DNA of 64,000 nucleotides from Streptacidiphilus rugosus AM-16 (GCF_000744655.1 NZ_JQMJ01000004.1:3534001-3598000); one strand, 5' to 3'. Shown: positions 40,637-50,214, counted from the first letter of the stretch. Made by a program: numbers and translations. The notes: generated by a model from the letters alone, not told the origin.

Positions 40637-41751
40637 CCCTGACCACCGTGGGCGCCGGCATCGGCGCCACCCTCGGCATGGTTCCCGAGACCAGCTACTC
40701 CGGCGTCGTGGGCTCGCCGACGTGGCAGTTCTTCGAGCCCAACACCATCACCCCGAAGAAGATCAAGACGACGAAGCAGAGCAGCGGCCTCGCGGGCGGC
40801 CGCATGGTCGACGTCACCGCGCGCCGCGTCGTCGTCGAGCGCTCCGCCACCGTCGATTTCCCCATCGACTGGTGCCAGAGCGGGCACTTCACCACCCTGC
40901 TCAACCAGATCAGTTCCAGCTACACCAGCGGCGCGGCGGGCTCCCAGACCGCGTCCGGCGGCATCTGGTCCGCCGGCGCGCGCCTGACCCCGGCCACGCC
41001 CGTCTACGGCTACACGCACACCTTCCGCAACTCCATCGCGGGCCGCTCGGCGGCGCTGCAGATGGGCATCCCGACCACCGACGGAATCGTGCGGCAGTAC
41101 GACGCCCTCGGCTCGAAGATGACCAAGCTCGCGTTCACGTGCAAGAGCGGTGAGCTGCTGGTCGCGACGACGTCGTGGGACTGCCGTTACCTGGCGGACC
41201 CGCTGATCGACACCCTGTACCCGACGGCCACGACCGGCGGCAGCACCCAGACCCCGTACACGCAGGCCACCCCCAGCTATGCGGCTGCGATCCCGTGGGA
41301 CTTCGCCAACGCGCAGATCCAGATCGGCTCCACCATCGCCGGCGCATCGGCCGCATCGCCGGTCGACGGCGTCACCGGCTTCGACTTCACCATCGAACGC
41401 CGCATGAAGACCGGCCGCCAGTACTACGGCAACGCGGGCCTCAAGGACGAGCCGGTCACGAGCGACGAGGTCCTGCTGACCGGCACCTTCACCAGCGACT
41501 TCGTCAACAAGACGTACTGGGCTGACGCGTTCTACTCGGACACGCCGATCTTCGCGATCATCACCTTCGGCACGATGGCGGCCAACGCCCCCGCGGCGCA
41601 GTTCGTGCTGTCGAACCTGTTCCTCAACGACGGGTCACCGGCCGCCACCAACAAGGACGTCGTCAACACCAGCTTCCCGTTCGCCTGCACCTACGACCTG
41701 ACGAACGAGCCCGCCTCGATCATCCTGCAGACCGCGGACGCGACGGTCTGA
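40633..41751 (+). CDS. Major tail tube protein
   Basis: 372 aa. GAGIGATLGMVPETSYSGVV at the start, a conserved SGLAGGRMVDVTARRVVVER segment and repeated beta elements agree with actinophage tail tube proteins. Position before the gp10-like gene and the tail chaperone also fits. ATGA overlaps with neighbours. Confidence 0.8.
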   Translation: MTLTTVGAGIGATLGMVPETSYSGVVGSPTWQFFEPNTITPKKIKTTKQSSGLAGGRMVDVTARRVVVERSATVDFPIDWCQSGHFTTLLNQISSSYTSGAAGSQTASGGIWSAGARLTPATPVYGYTHTFRNSIAGRSAALQMGIPTTDGIVRQYDALGSKMTKLAFTCKSGELLVATTSWDCRYLADPLIDTLYPTATTGGSTQTPYTQATPSYAAAIPWDFANAQIQIGSTIAGASAASPVDGVTGFDFTIERRMKTGRQYYGNAGLKDEPVTSDEVLLTGTFTSDFVNKTYWADAFYSDTPIFAIITFGTMAANAPAAQFVLSNLFLNDGSPAATNKDVVNTSFPFACTYDLTNEPASIILQTADATV

Positions 41752-42311
41752 TGGCCGGCATCCGGATCGAGGGAGCCGAGCAGCTGCGCGAGCTCGGCCT
41801 GCGCCTGGCCGAGGCCGACAAGTCCGTCGGCCAGGAGCTCGGCAAAGGCCTGCGCGCCGCCGCGAAGCCCGTCGTCGCCGAGATGCGGGCCACCGTCAAG
41901 GAGGGCGGCGGCGGCACGCGCGGGTCCGGCGCCCGGGCCCGCGCGGCATACCGGCTCTCCCGCTCGAAGAGCAAGCGCGAGACCGCGGCGGCGTCAGCCG
42001 AGCGCCGCTCCGGCCTGCGCGCCACCATTGCGGCCGCCACCGGCTCCACCGTCTCCACCGCAGGCAAGCGCACCAACCTCACGTTCCGCATGAAGTCGAC
42101 GCAACTGCCGCCCGACCAGCGGACCCTCGGCAAGCGCTGGAACTCCCCGAAGGGGTGGCGTCACCCGGTCTTCGGCCACAACGCCTGGGTGACCCAGCTG
42201 GGCCGCCCCTACTTCGACAAGGTCATCAAGGACAACCAGGCCGTCCTCGAGGCGGGCATCGCGCAGGCGATGACCGTGCCCCAGCGCGTCCTCGACGCCG
42301 GCCGACTGTAA
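41751..42311 (+). CDS. HK97 gp10-like tail-completion protein
   Basis: 186 aa. IEGAEQLRELGLRLAEADKS at the N-terminus and GWRHPVFGHNAWVTQLGRPY followed by FDKVI near the C-terminus are gp10 hallmarks. Helps join tail to head. Unusually placed after the tail tube gene. ATG overlaps the previous stop. Confidence 0.75.
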   Translation: MAGIRIEGAEQLRELGLRLAEADKSVGQELGKGLRAAAKPVVAEMRATVKEGGGGTRGSGARARAAYRLSRSKSKRETAAASAERRSGLRATIAAATGSTVSTAGKRTNLTFRMKSTQLPPDQRTLGKRWNSPKGWRHPVFGHNAWVTQLGRPYFDKVIKDNQAVLEAGIAQAMTVPQRVLDAGRL

Positions 42312-42328
42312 CGAAAGGGCCATCCCCC

Positions 42329-42832
42329 GTGATCACTCTGATCATCAACGGCGTCGAGCGCCGGTACGACAACTCCCGGCTGATGTTCTCCGAATCCATG
42401 GAGATCCAGAAGGCCACCGGCCTTGGCACCGCCGCCTACGAGAAGAGCCTGGGCGAAGGCGACGCGCTCGCCTGGGCGGCCCTGTACTGGGTGGTCGAGG
42501 TCCGCGTTCTGGCCGCCGAGCAGAACCTCTCCTTCCGGGAGGCGGCCGGCCTGATGCCGTTCGCAGACTTCGACGTGAACCTCAACGAGGCCAACGCCTC
42601 CATGAAGCGCGCCATCGCCGAGCAGGCGGAGGCGGCCGCCGAGGACCCTACCCCGGCGTCGGCGGACCCGAGTGGGCCGACGGCGCCCACGTCCCCCGCC
42701 ACGTCCGAGCCGGCCTCGCCGCAGACGACCTCGCCCGTCGTCAGCGCAGCCACCTCGGAGCCTTCGCCGAGCTCTTCGGAATCCGCCCCTGGGAGTGGGA
42801 TCTCCTCACCGTCGCCGACGTCGACGGCCTGA
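42329..42832 (+). CDS. Tail assembly chaperone, short (G-type) product
   Basis: 167 aa. N-terminal domain MITLIINGVERRYDNSR with SESMEIQKATGLG and a central FREAAGLMPFADFDV, then a Ser/Pro/Thr-rich tail read in the zero frame. Two chaperone products are normally made by frameshifting just before the tape-measure gene; see the -1 product. GTG start at 42329 with GAAAGGG upstream. Confidence 0.8.
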   Translation: MITLIINGVERRYDNSRLMFSESMEIQKATGLGTAAYEKSLGEGDALAWAALYWVVEVRVLAAEQNLSFREAAGLMPFADFDVNLNEANASMKRAIAEQAEAAAEDPTPASADPSGPTAPTSPATSEPASPQTTSPVVSAATSEPSPSSSESAPGSGISSPSPTSTA

Positions 42833-42882
42833 TCGCCTACCTCGACCGCCGCAACGCCGAGACCGCAGCCCAGTCCAGCTGA
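42329..42882 (+). CDS. Tail assembly chaperone, -1 frameshift (GT-type) product
   Basis: The -1 frame is open through the end of the short gene and stops at TGA 42880-42882. Its last part, HLGAFAELFGIRPWEWDLLT then VADVDGLIAYLDRR, is a typical T-domain of actinophage chaperones, while it lacks its own start. A ribosomal -1 slip would join it to the short product, giving about 184 aa in all. The slip site is not fixed; the C5 run at 42693-42697 (TCC CCC in the zero frame) is one candidate and any site from about 42640 to 42720 is possible. Confidence 0.75.
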
Positions 42883-42909
42883 CCCGCCCGCTCACCGAAG
42901 GAGGCCTCA

Positions 42910-45453
42910 ATGTCGGGTACCGACCTGGTGTTCCGCGTCCTCGCGATGAACGAGGCCTCCAAGGTCTTCAAGGAGGTCGCCGCGTCGGCGCGCGAGACCG
43001 CCGTCGCCGTCGACGAGTCGAACGCGGCCGCCGGCGTCTCGCTGGAGAAGACCGCCGCGAGGGAGGAAGAGGCCGGCGCGGGCATGGGCAAGGGCCTGAT
43101 GGGCGTCTCGCCGGTCCTGCTCGGCGTCGCGGCCGCCGCCGCGGTCATCGGCGCCAAGTCCGTCGAGATGGGCCAGGAGTTCGAGAAGGGCATCACCACC
43201 CTGGCGACCGGCGCGGGCGAGAGCCAGGCGAACCTGAAGAAGGTCGCCGACGGCGAGCTGGCGATGGCGACCCAGACCGGCACCACCACCGAGGCCCTGA
43301 CCAAGGGCATGTTCATGATCGAGTCTGCCGGGTTCCACGGCGCGGAAGGACTCACCGTCCTCAAGGCGGCCGCCGAGGGCGCGAAGGTCGGCAACGCCGA
43401 CCTGTCGACCGAGGCCAACGCCGTCACCGACGTCCTGAACGACTACCACCTCAAGGCCTCGTCGGCGACGCAGGTCACCGACATGCTGGTCAAGACGGTG
43501 GGCTCGGGCAAGACGTCCATGGAGGAGCTCGCCGGCTCCCTGTCCGCGGTCGTGCCGCTCGCGTCGTCCGCGCACATCGGGTTCGACCAGGTCGCCGGCG
43601 CGCTCGCGACGATGACCGCGCACGGCATGTCTGCCCAGCAATCCTCGCAGGACCTCGCCAGCACCATCGGGTCCCTGCAGTCCCCGAACGCGGTCGCCGT
43701 GCACGAGATGCAGCAGCTCGGCCTCAGCAGCAACAAGGTGTCGCAGGACCTCGGCCACAAGGGCCTGTCGGGCGTGCTCACCGAGCTCACCGGCGCGATC
43801 ACCTCCCACATGGGCCCGGCCGGCCTGGTCGTGCAGTCCGCGTTCAACAACAGTGCCGAGGCGGCGAAGAACGCCAAGACCGAGATCGCGAACCTGCCCG
43901 TCTCGCTCCGCTCGGCCGCGCAAGGCCTCCTCAACGGCACCACCTCCGCGAAGGAGTGGGCGGCGGCGACCAAGGGCCTGGACCCGATCAGCAAGAACCT
44001 GGCGCACCAGTTCCTGCTGACCGCGAAGCAGACCCACTCCTTCAACGACCTGCTGCACGGCGGCGGCCCGGCGGCGCAGACCTACAACGCGGCGCTGGAG
44101 AAGATGACAGGCGGCTCGACCGGCCTGGCGACAGCGCTGCTGCTGACGGGTGAGAACGCCGACCAGTTCGCCGGCAACGTCAAGGCCGTCGGCGAGGCCG
44201 GCAAATCGACGGGCAAGGACGTCACCGGCTGGTCCCAGGTCACCTCCACGCTCAGCTTCAAAATGGACCAGGCCAAGGAGGTCATCGAGACCACCGGGAT
44301 CAAGATCGGCTTGATCCTCATGCCCGCCGTCAAGCTCCTCGTCGGCGGCTTCACCGACGTCGCCCGGGTGGTCGGCTCCTCGATCGGCTGGCTGGAGCAG
44401 CACAAGACCGTCGCTGAGTCCCTCGGCATCGGGATCGCCGCCGTCCTGGTCCCCAGCGTCTGGGCCCTGGTCACCGCGCTCGGCGCGGCCGCCGTCGAGG
44501 CGGCCATCGCGGCCGCGCCGTTCATCGCCGTGATCGCGATCATCGCGGGCATCGCGTTCGGGATCATGGAGCTGGTCAAGCACTGGAAAGACGTCGAACA
44601 TGTGTTCGTCGAGGGCTTCGACTTCGTGAAAGATCACTGGAAGATGTTCGTCGCCGCGCTGCTGCCCGGCGTCGGCCTGATCATCGTCGGGATCACCGAG
44701 ATCGTCACGCACTGGAAGGACATCCAGCGTTTCCTCGGCGACATCTGGCACGAGACCGTGAAGTTCTTCGACGAGTTCTTCGTCTCGCCCCTGCAGCAGT
44801 CCTGGCACACCCTGGTCTCCTGGTGGGACACCGGGACCCAGTTCTTCAAGAACCTCTTCACCCGGGACCTGCCGTCCTGGTGGCGCGAGGGCATCCACCT
44901 CTTCGAGTCGTTCTTCGTCTCGCCGATCGAGTCGGCGATCCACCGCGTGCAGGGCGCCTTCTCCGCGGTGTTCTCCGCGATCCACGGCTTCGTCTCCGCA
45001 GCCTTCGAGGGCCTGATCGGCATCGTCAAGACGCCCATCAACGGCGTGATCTGGCTGATCAACAGCGCGATCTCGGCGCTCGACTCGATCTCGGTATCGA
45101 TCCCGTCCTGGGTCCCGGTCGTGGGCGGCCAGACCTTCGGCGTGAACATCCCCCACATCCCGACCCTCGCGGCCGGCGGCATGGTGATGCCCCGCCCGGG
45201 CGGATCCACCGTCACCGTCGCCGAGGCCGGCGAACCCGAGATCGTCACCCCGCTGCCCGCCATGCAGCGCGCCCTGACCGCCGCCCTCACCGCCTCCGGC
45301 GCCCACCCCGGCACCGCGCCGCTCGGCACCGCCGAGAACCCGCTGTACGCAGAGGTCGCGTTCAAGCTCGACGGCCAGGTGATCGACAAGCAGCTGGTCA
45401 AGTTCCAGACCAGGGGCGGCCGCCTGCAGTCCGTTGCGATGGCGGTGGGCTGA
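42910..45453 (+). CDS. Tape measure protein
   Basis: 847 aa. TP901-type tape-measure core with long helices (SKVFKEVAASARETAVAVDE), Gly/Ala hydrophobic segments (VSPVLLGVAAAAAVIGAKSV; FIAVIAIIAGIAFGIMELV) and repeated amphipathic stretches. It sets tail length and may aid DNA entry. The C-terminal region includes the Ala/Gly-rich GGMVMPRPGG. The stop overlaps the next ATG. Confidence 0.9.
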   Translation: MSGTDLVFRVLAMNEASKVFKEVAASARETAVAVDESNAAAGVSLEKTAAREEEAGAGMGKGLMGVSPVLLGVAAAAAVIGAKSVEMGQEFEKGITTLATGAGESQANLKKVADGELAMATQTGTTTEALTKGMFMIESAGFHGAEGLTVLKAAAEGAKVGNADLSTEANAVTDVLNDYHLKASSATQVTDMLVKTVGSGKTSMEELAGSLSAVVPLASSAHIGFDQVAGALATMTAHGMSAQQSSQDLASTIGSLQSPNAVAVHEMQQLGLSSNKVSQDLGHKGLSGVLTELTGAITSHMGPAGLVVQSAFNNSAEAAKNAKTEIANLPVSLRSAAQGLLNGTTSAKEWAAATKGLDPISKNLAHQFLLTAKQTHSFNDLLHGGGPAAQTYNAALEKMTGGSTGLATALLLTGENADQFAGNVKAVGEAGKSTGKDVTGWSQVTSTLSFKMDQAKEVIETTGIKIGLILMPAVKLLVGGFTDVARVVGSSIGWLEQHKTVAESLGIGIAAVLVPSVWALVTALGAAAVEAAIAAAPFIAVIAIIAGIAFGIMELVKHWKDVEHVFVEGFDFVKDHWKMFVAALLPGVGLIIVGITEIVTHWKDIQRFLGDIWHETVKFFDEFFVSPLQQSWHTLVSWWDTGTQFFKNLFTRDLPSWWREGIHLFESFFVSPIESAIHRVQGAFSAVFSAIHGFVSAAFEGLIGIVKTPINGVIWLINSAISALDSISVSIPSWVPVVGGQTFGVNIPHIPTLAAGGMVMPRPGGSTVTVAEAGEPEIVTPLPAMQRALTAALTASGAHPGTAPLGTAENPLYAEVAFKLDGQVIDKQLVKFQTRGGRLQSVAMAVG

Positions 45454-47666
45454 TGCCCTTCGCCACCAACCGGGTAATCCGGCCGCTGCCGCGCCGGCCC
45501 CGCCCGCGCCCCGCACGCCGGTACCGCTCCGTCGTGCCCAAGGGCACCGGCCAGACCCTCGCGCAGCAGCTGGGCGGCCTGGCGTTCACCGTCCAGGCTT
45601 ACATCTCCTTCGACCCGCCCACCACGGCCAACCCGGCCTGGGTGGAGATCACCGAGTTCGTCGACCAGGACCAGCCGCTCACCATCAGCCCGGGCCGCTC
45701 CGACGGCCTCTCTGACGCGAACGCCGCCACCTGCTCGCTGACCGTCGACAACACCGACGGCCGGTTCACCGCGACCAACCCGTCCGGGGCTTGGGTCGGG
45801 CAGATCCGCAAGGGCGCCTGGCTCCGCGTCGACGTGCTGCCGCTGTCCGGCGTCGTGAGTCGGCGCTTCACAGGCTTCATCACCTCACTGCCCACCACCA
45901 TCGACGGCTTCTCCGCCCAGTGCGTCATCAGCGCGTCCGACGTCCTGGTCCTGCTCGCGAACGCCCCGAAGTACAAGTCGATGATCGTCGAGGACTTTCT
46001 CAACGACCCGCAAGGTTCGCCGCTCATCGCCGGCTACTGGCCGCTGCACGAGCCCGCCGGCGCCGCCTACGCCTCCGACGTCTCCGGCATGGCCGCCGCC
46101 GGCTCCCAGTCCCTGACGCTGCGCTCCTTCGGCGTCTCCTCCGGCTCCGGCCTCACCTGGGCCAACACACCGGCTCCCGGCTTCGACGGCGAGTCCACCG
46201 TCACCTTCGCGCCCTCGGGTACGCCGCTGCCATACACCGGCGGCGGCAACACCGGAGCCCTGCCCAACGGCAGCTTCCTGCACGGCACCCTGCCGATCAC
46301 CAACGTTGCGCAGGTCACCATGTGGATCAAGACGACCGTCGCGCTGCAGCCAATCTGGTCCTGGGCCGACACCGCCCACAACTACGCCATGGGCATGGAC
46401 CTCACCCCGTCCGGTCAGATCCAGGTCTGGCAGGCCGCCATCAGCCCCGGCGGCACCGCCGCGAACGCCAAGTCAGGCGCCCTGTCTCGCACACCGCTCA
46501 ACGATGGCGTCTGGCACCAGATCAGCCTGAAGATCCAGCAGCCGGTGAACGGCTTCTCCTTCACCGCCACCATCGTCGACGGCGACGAGGTGAACTTCGC
46601 CTTCGGGCCCGCCACACCGACCACCGGCATCTGCCCGAGCAGCGCCATGAGCCGCTTCTTCCTCGGCGCGGCCGAGGGCTGGAACGAGGACACCAGCGGA
46701 TCCGGACTGGCGATGTTCACCGGCTCCATCAGCGACTTCGTCGTGCACCTGTACCAGGACTCGACCCTCAACCCGAACTGGTACAGCCCCTACCTGGCGG
46801 CCGCGAACGGGCACGCCCCGCAGAGCGCCGGGAACCGCGTCGCGCGCCTGGCGTGGCTGGCCGGCCTGCCCGTCCCCGTCGCCCCGTTCAACGGCCCGGG
46901 CACCACGATCACCATGTACGCGCCGACGACCGGCACCAGCAGCGCGGTGAACCTCGCCGCGACGGCGCACCAGTGCGGGCCGCAGTCCATCGTGGGCAAG
47001 AACCCGATCGACATGATGCGCCAGGCCGCGCACACCGAGAACATGCCGCTGTTCACCGACGCGTACGGGCGCATCACCCTGCAGTCGTCGACGCTGCGCG
47101 AGAACCAGACCGCCGCGTTCACGATCAGCGCCGTCGACCTGGACAAGTCGACCAACTTCCCCGACGACTTCCAGTACACCGTGAACCAGGTCGTGGTCAC
47201 GCCGTCCGGCCAGGGCTCCCTGACCGTCGACACGGGCGGCGCTGCCTCGGTGGCCAAGTACGGGACGTACTCCGTCTCGGTCGACTGCGCCAGCGCGTCC
47301 GCGGCCGACGCTGCCTCGCTGGGGGCCGCGATCATCGGCCTGCAGTCCGACCCGCCGCCGCGCCTGGCCCCGCTCGCCGTCGACGCCGGAACCCTCGCCC
47401 TGCAGGCCGGCTACGGGTCCGCCTGGTACGACGCCGTCCTGGCCGCGACCGTCTCCAGCCTCGTCGGCGTCACCGGCTGGGTCGAGCAGTCCCCCTACGG
47501 AACGAACGGCAGCAGCAGCCACATCGTCGAGGGCTGGACCGAGACCCTCACCGCCGGGAGCCACCTGTTCGCCTGGTCGACCAGCCCGCCGCATCCCCCG
47601 TCGTTCCAGCTCGACTCGCCCACCCTCGGGCTGCTCGACAACCCCGCCGTCGTCCTCGCGTACTGA
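45453..47666 (+). CDS. Tail tip protein with an inserted laminin-G-like domain
   Basis: 737 aa. N-terminal basic stretch, then a distal-tail-like beta domain (ITEFVDQDQPLTISPGRSDG). Residues about 185-445 contain a concanavalin/laminin-G-like fold (ATDTA-type WIKTTVALQPIWSWAD, DGVWHQISLKIQQPV), typical of carbohydrate-binding modules. The C-terminal half returns to tail architecture. Likely baseplate or receptor-recognition protein. ATG overlaps the tape-measure stop. Confidence 0.7.
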   Translation: MPFATNRVIRPLPRRPRPRPARRYRSVVPKGTGQTLAQQLGGLAFTVQAYISFDPPTTANPAWVEITEFVDQDQPLTISPGRSDGLSDANAATCSLTVDNTDGRFTATNPSGAWVGQIRKGAWLRVDVLPLSGVVSRRFTGFITSLPTTIDGFSAQCVISASDVLVLLANAPKYKSMIVEDFLNDPQGSPLIAGYWPLHEPAGAAYASDVSGMAAAGSQSLTLRSFGVSSGSGLTWANTPAPGFDGESTVTFAPSGTPLPYTGGGNTGALPNGSFLHGTLPITNVAQVTMWIKTTVALQPIWSWADTAHNYAMGMDLTPSGQIQVWQAAISPGGTAANAKSGALSRTPLNDGVWHQISLKIQQPVNGFSFTATIVDGDEVNFAFGPATPTTGICPSSAMSRFFLGAAEGWNEDTSGSGLAMFTGSISDFVVHLYQDSTLNPNWYSPYLAAANGHAPQSAGNRVARLAWLAGLPVPVAPFNGPGTTITMYAPTTGTSSAVNLAATAHQCGPQSIVGKNPIDMMRQAAHTENMPLFTDAYGRITLQSSTLRENQTAAFTISAVDLDKSTNFPDDFQYTVNQVVVTPSGQGSLTVDTGGAASVAKYGTYSVSVDCASASAADAASLGAAIIGLQSDPPPRLAPLAVDAGTLALQAGYGSAWYDAVLAATVSSLVGVTGWVEQSPYGTNGSSSHIVEGWTETLTAGSHLFAWSTSPPHPPSFQLDSPTLGLLDNPAVVLAY

Positions 47667-47693
47667 CCAACCGCCTCACGGAAGGAGGCCAGC

Positions 47694-48227
47694 ATGGCCG
47701 CCCGCACGCTGCCCACCCTGCCGACGTTCGCCGCCAACTCCGAGCTGACCTCCGCGCAGCTCACCCAGATCACGACCTACCAGAGCTTCTGGGCTAACCC
47801 GCCCATGTTCCGCGCCGAGCAACACAGCGTGCAGTCTGTCGCCTCCGGGACACCCACACAGGTCACCTGCGAGACCGTGATCCACGACAGCGACAGCGGC
47901 CTGGCCGTCGCCACCCCGTTCAGCTACGTCATTCCGTTCGCCGGCATCTGGGATCTCGCCGGCGGCGTCGGGTTCACCGGTGCTGCCACCGGCGTCCGGC
48001 TCGCAATGATCTTCCTCAACGGCGGCGCGATCAACGGTTCCGAGAACGAGTACGCCCCCTGTCCCAACTCGAGCAACTACCTGACCAACGCGCCCGGCAC
48101 CTCCTGCAACGTCGGCGACGTGATCGCCCTGTACTGCGAACAGACCACCGGCAGCGCACTGTCCACGGTCACCTCCGGCCTTGCCTCCTGGTTCACCGGA
48201 AAGCTCGTCTCCCTCAACACACCCTGA
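47694..48227 (+). CDS. Putative receptor-binding/minor tail protein
   Basis: 177 aa. Helical N-terminus (SAQLTQITTYQSFWANPPM) followed by a beta jelly-roll (SYVIPFAGIWDLAGGVGFTG) resembling C1q/TNF-like tips. Start with GGAAGGAGG. Position among tail-tip genes supports a fibre role. Confidence 0.6.
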   Translation: MAARTLPTLPTFAANSELTSAQLTQITTYQSFWANPPMFRAEQHSVQSVASGTPTQVTCETVIHDSDSGLAVATPFSYVIPFAGIWDLAGGVGFTGAATGVRLAMIFLNGGAINGSENEYAPCPNSSNYLTNAPGTSCNVGDVIALYCEQTTGSALSTVTSGLASWFTGKLVSLNTP

Positions 48228-48246
48228 CCCCGGGAAGGACCGCGTC

Positions 48247-48519
48247 ATGGCCATCCGCGCCAAGTTCCGCTGCATGACCGTCGAGCAGTCGACCGATCAA
48301 CCACGCACCGAGGAGCGCTACGTCAACGGCGAAGTCGCCTCGGTCTCCGTCTGGGCCCGCACGTACCGGTTCAGCGCGAACTACGCCCAGGACGTCCCCG
48401 AAGACCAACGGTTCTCCCTCGCCACCCCGGCCGGCAACTTGACCCTGGTCGTCGACAAGCCCGACGTCGTCTTCGAGCCGGGCCGCTCCTACTACCTCGA
48501 CTTCACCCCGGCCGACTGA
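48247..48519 (+). CDS. Small protein of unknown function in the tail-tip region
   Basis: 90 aa. Basic N-terminus (MAIRAKFRCMTVEQSTDQ) and beta segments (EVASVSVWARTYRFSANY). ATG with GGAAGG. Similar small proteins precede lysins in actinophages; role unknown. Confidence 0.5.
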   Translation: MAIRAKFRCMTVEQSTDQPRTEERYVNGEVASVSVWARTYRFSANYAQDVPEDQRFSLATPAGNLTLVVDKPDVVFEPGRSYYLDFTPAD

Positions 48520-48535
48520 CCGCGAAGGGCAACCC

Positions 48536-49255
48536 ATGACCCGCACCATGTACGACGCCGTCACCACCCTCAACGTCCCCGCCGGCGCGACGCTCGTTGC
48601 CGGGTACGGCGACGGCTACTACCAGAACATCGACGAGTTCAGGGCCCGCTTCCCGCGCGCCACCATCGTCGAAATCGCCGTCTCCTCGCACCACAACCTC
48701 GGCGTCGTCCTCGACGTCGAGACCGGCGACGCCACCCCCGCCGAGGCACCGGGCTGGGTGACCATGCGCCGCGCCGCCGGCGTCGACCCGACCGTTTACT
48801 GCAACTCCTCGACCTGGCCCGCCGTCCGCGCCGCGTTCCGCGCGGCCGCTGTCGCCGAGCCGCACTACTGGATCGCGCAGTACGACAACAACCCCGTGAT
48901 CTTCGCGGGGGCAGTGGCCAAGCAGTACGCCGACCCCGGCCCCTACGACCTCAGCACCGTCGCCGACTACTGGCCCGGCGTCGACCCGAAACCCCAGGAG
49001 GATGACATGCCCTACACCCCGCAGCAGTTGGTCCAGTTCGCCCAGCAGGGCGCGGCCGCCGCGCTCGCCGACCCCGCGTTCCGCCGCCTGGCCGTCGCGG
49101 ACAACCTCTGGTGGTGGGAGCACGCCCTCGCCGGCACCGTCCCGGCCAGCGCCTCCCCGGCGGCCGCCGCCGCGATCCAGGCAATCCACGCCGCGGTGAA
49201 GACGCTGGAGACCGAGCCGCAGCCGCCGAAGCCCGCCGTGAGCCAGGCCGGATAA
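48536..49255 (+). CDS. Endolysin, GH25-like lysozyme
   Basis: 239 aa. A GH25-type TIM-barrel pattern: VAGYGDGYYQNIDEF, the acidic pair in LGVVLDVETGDATPAE (candidate catalytic Asp/Glu near 62-64), VDPTVYCNSSTWPAV and YWIAQYDNNP. The C-terminal 80 residues (DMPYTPQQLVQFAQQGAAAA) are helical and may target the wall. No signal peptide; release would need the neighbouring holin candidate. Confidence 0.75.
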   Translation: MTRTMYDAVTTLNVPAGATLVAGYGDGYYQNIDEFRARFPRATIVEIAVSSHHNLGVVLDVETGDATPAEAPGWVTMRRAAGVDPTVYCNSSTWPAVRAAFRAAAVAEPHYWIAQYDNNPVIFAGAVAKQYADPGPYDLSTVADYWPGVDPKPQEDDMPYTPQQLVQFAQQGAAAALADPAFRRLAVADNLWWWEHALAGTVPASASPAAAAAIQAIHAAVKTLETEPQPPKPAVSQAG

Positions 49256-49309
49256 CCGTCCGTCCGTCCCGCCGCGACCAACCCGGACCACCCGAGCAGG
49301 AGAGCCAGC

Positions 49310-49624
49310 ATGACCCAGGCCATCACCAACTACGGTGCGCTGATCGCCGCGATAGCCGCCACAGTCGGCCTCCTCGGCTGGCTCTCCCACGCCACCCGGC
49401 GCATGCACCGCTCCGCCGACACTGTCGACCGCGTCGCACGCCTCCTGCAGCCCGACGACAACAGCCCCGGCCTCGCCGAGCGGCTGCGCGTCCTCGAGGA
49501 GCGCACCGCCCGGATCGAGGCCGAACTACACCCCAACGGCGGCAGGACCGCACGCGACGCCATCATCCGCATGGAACGCCGCCTCGACGAGCTAACCGGC
49601 CGCCCGCCAGCCAACCCGAGCTGA
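49310..49624 (+). CDS. Holin-like small membrane protein
   Basis: 104 aa. One N-terminal hydrophobic segment (GALIAAIAATVGLLGWL, about 9-25) and a charged coiled-coil tail (LAERLRVLEERTARIEAEL). Location directly after the endolysin gene fits a class III-like holin; the single span makes this tentative. Confidence 0.5.
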   Translation: MTQAITNYGALIAAIAATVGLLGWLSHATRRMHRSADTVDRVARLLQPDDNSPGLAERLRVLEERTARIEAELHPNGGRTARDAIIRMERRLDELTGRPPANPS

Positions 49625-49625
49625 C

Positions 49626-50177
49626 CTACGCGCGGGCGGGCCGGACCTCGTCGACGGCATCGAGCGCCAGCTGCCACGGGTATGCGTCGGGGTTCCCCTT
49701 GCCGGGCTCGTTGGGCTCGAACCCGCCGGGGCCGAGGAGCACCCGCACGCCGGCCCCGCGCAGCGCCTCGACGCTCCGGTCGAACTGGGGGTGCTCCGTG
49801 AAGGCCCTGTTGACGCACGGCATCGTCACCAGCGGGATCCCCTTGCCGATCGCCTCCGCCGCGAACCCGACCGCGAAGTTGTGCGTGATCCCCTGCGCCC
49901 AGCAGTTCAAGGTGTTGAACGTCGCCGGAGCCACCAGGACCGCATCGGCGGGCGGCCAGACGTCCGGCTGTCCGGGCAGCTTGTACCGGGACCGCACTGG
50001 ATGCCCGGTCAGCGCCGAAAGACCCGGCAGGTAGGCGTCGAGCCAGAGAGCCGCCGTCGGCGTCAGCCCCAGGCAGACATCCCACCCGCGGCGCTGCGCA
50101 TCCTCGATCACGGGGGTGACGTTCAGGATCGGCGGGGCCGCGGAGCCGAGCAGGTAGAGCACGCGATCAGTAGGCAT
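49626..50177 (-). CDS. Flavoprotein of the HFCD (phosphopantothenoylcysteine decarboxylase-like) family
   Basis: 183 aa. Rossmann-like N-terminus VLYLLGSAAPPILNV, then DAVLVAPATFNTLNCWAQGI with the active-site-like PATFNT-x-N and MPCVNRAFTEHP matching FMN-dependent HFCD decarboxylases (Dfp/EpiD type). Substrate unknown. The ATG at 50177 is preferred to an upstream start at 50210. It faces the XRE/TPR regulator across a 133-nt divergent region and is not needed for phage growth, so it is probably lysogenic cargo. Confidence 0.8.
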   Translation of the reverse strand: MPTDRVLYLLGSAAPPILNVTPVIEDAQRRGWDVCLGLTPTAALWLDAYLPGLSALTGHPVRSRYKLPGQPDVWPPADAVLVAPATFNTLNCWAQGITHNFAVGFAAEAIGKGIPLVTMPCVNRAFTEHPQFDRSVEALRGAGVRVLLGPGGFEPNEPGKGNPDAYPWQLALDAVDEVRPARA

Positions 50178-50214
50178 GCGGCACAGCCAACCCCGCGCCG
50201 TGCCAGACATGCAA

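Noticed and set aside
42907-45516. 869-aa minus-strand frame opposite the tape measure gene
   Set aside because: Shadow frame; the plus-strand tape measure protein has the expected helices and position.
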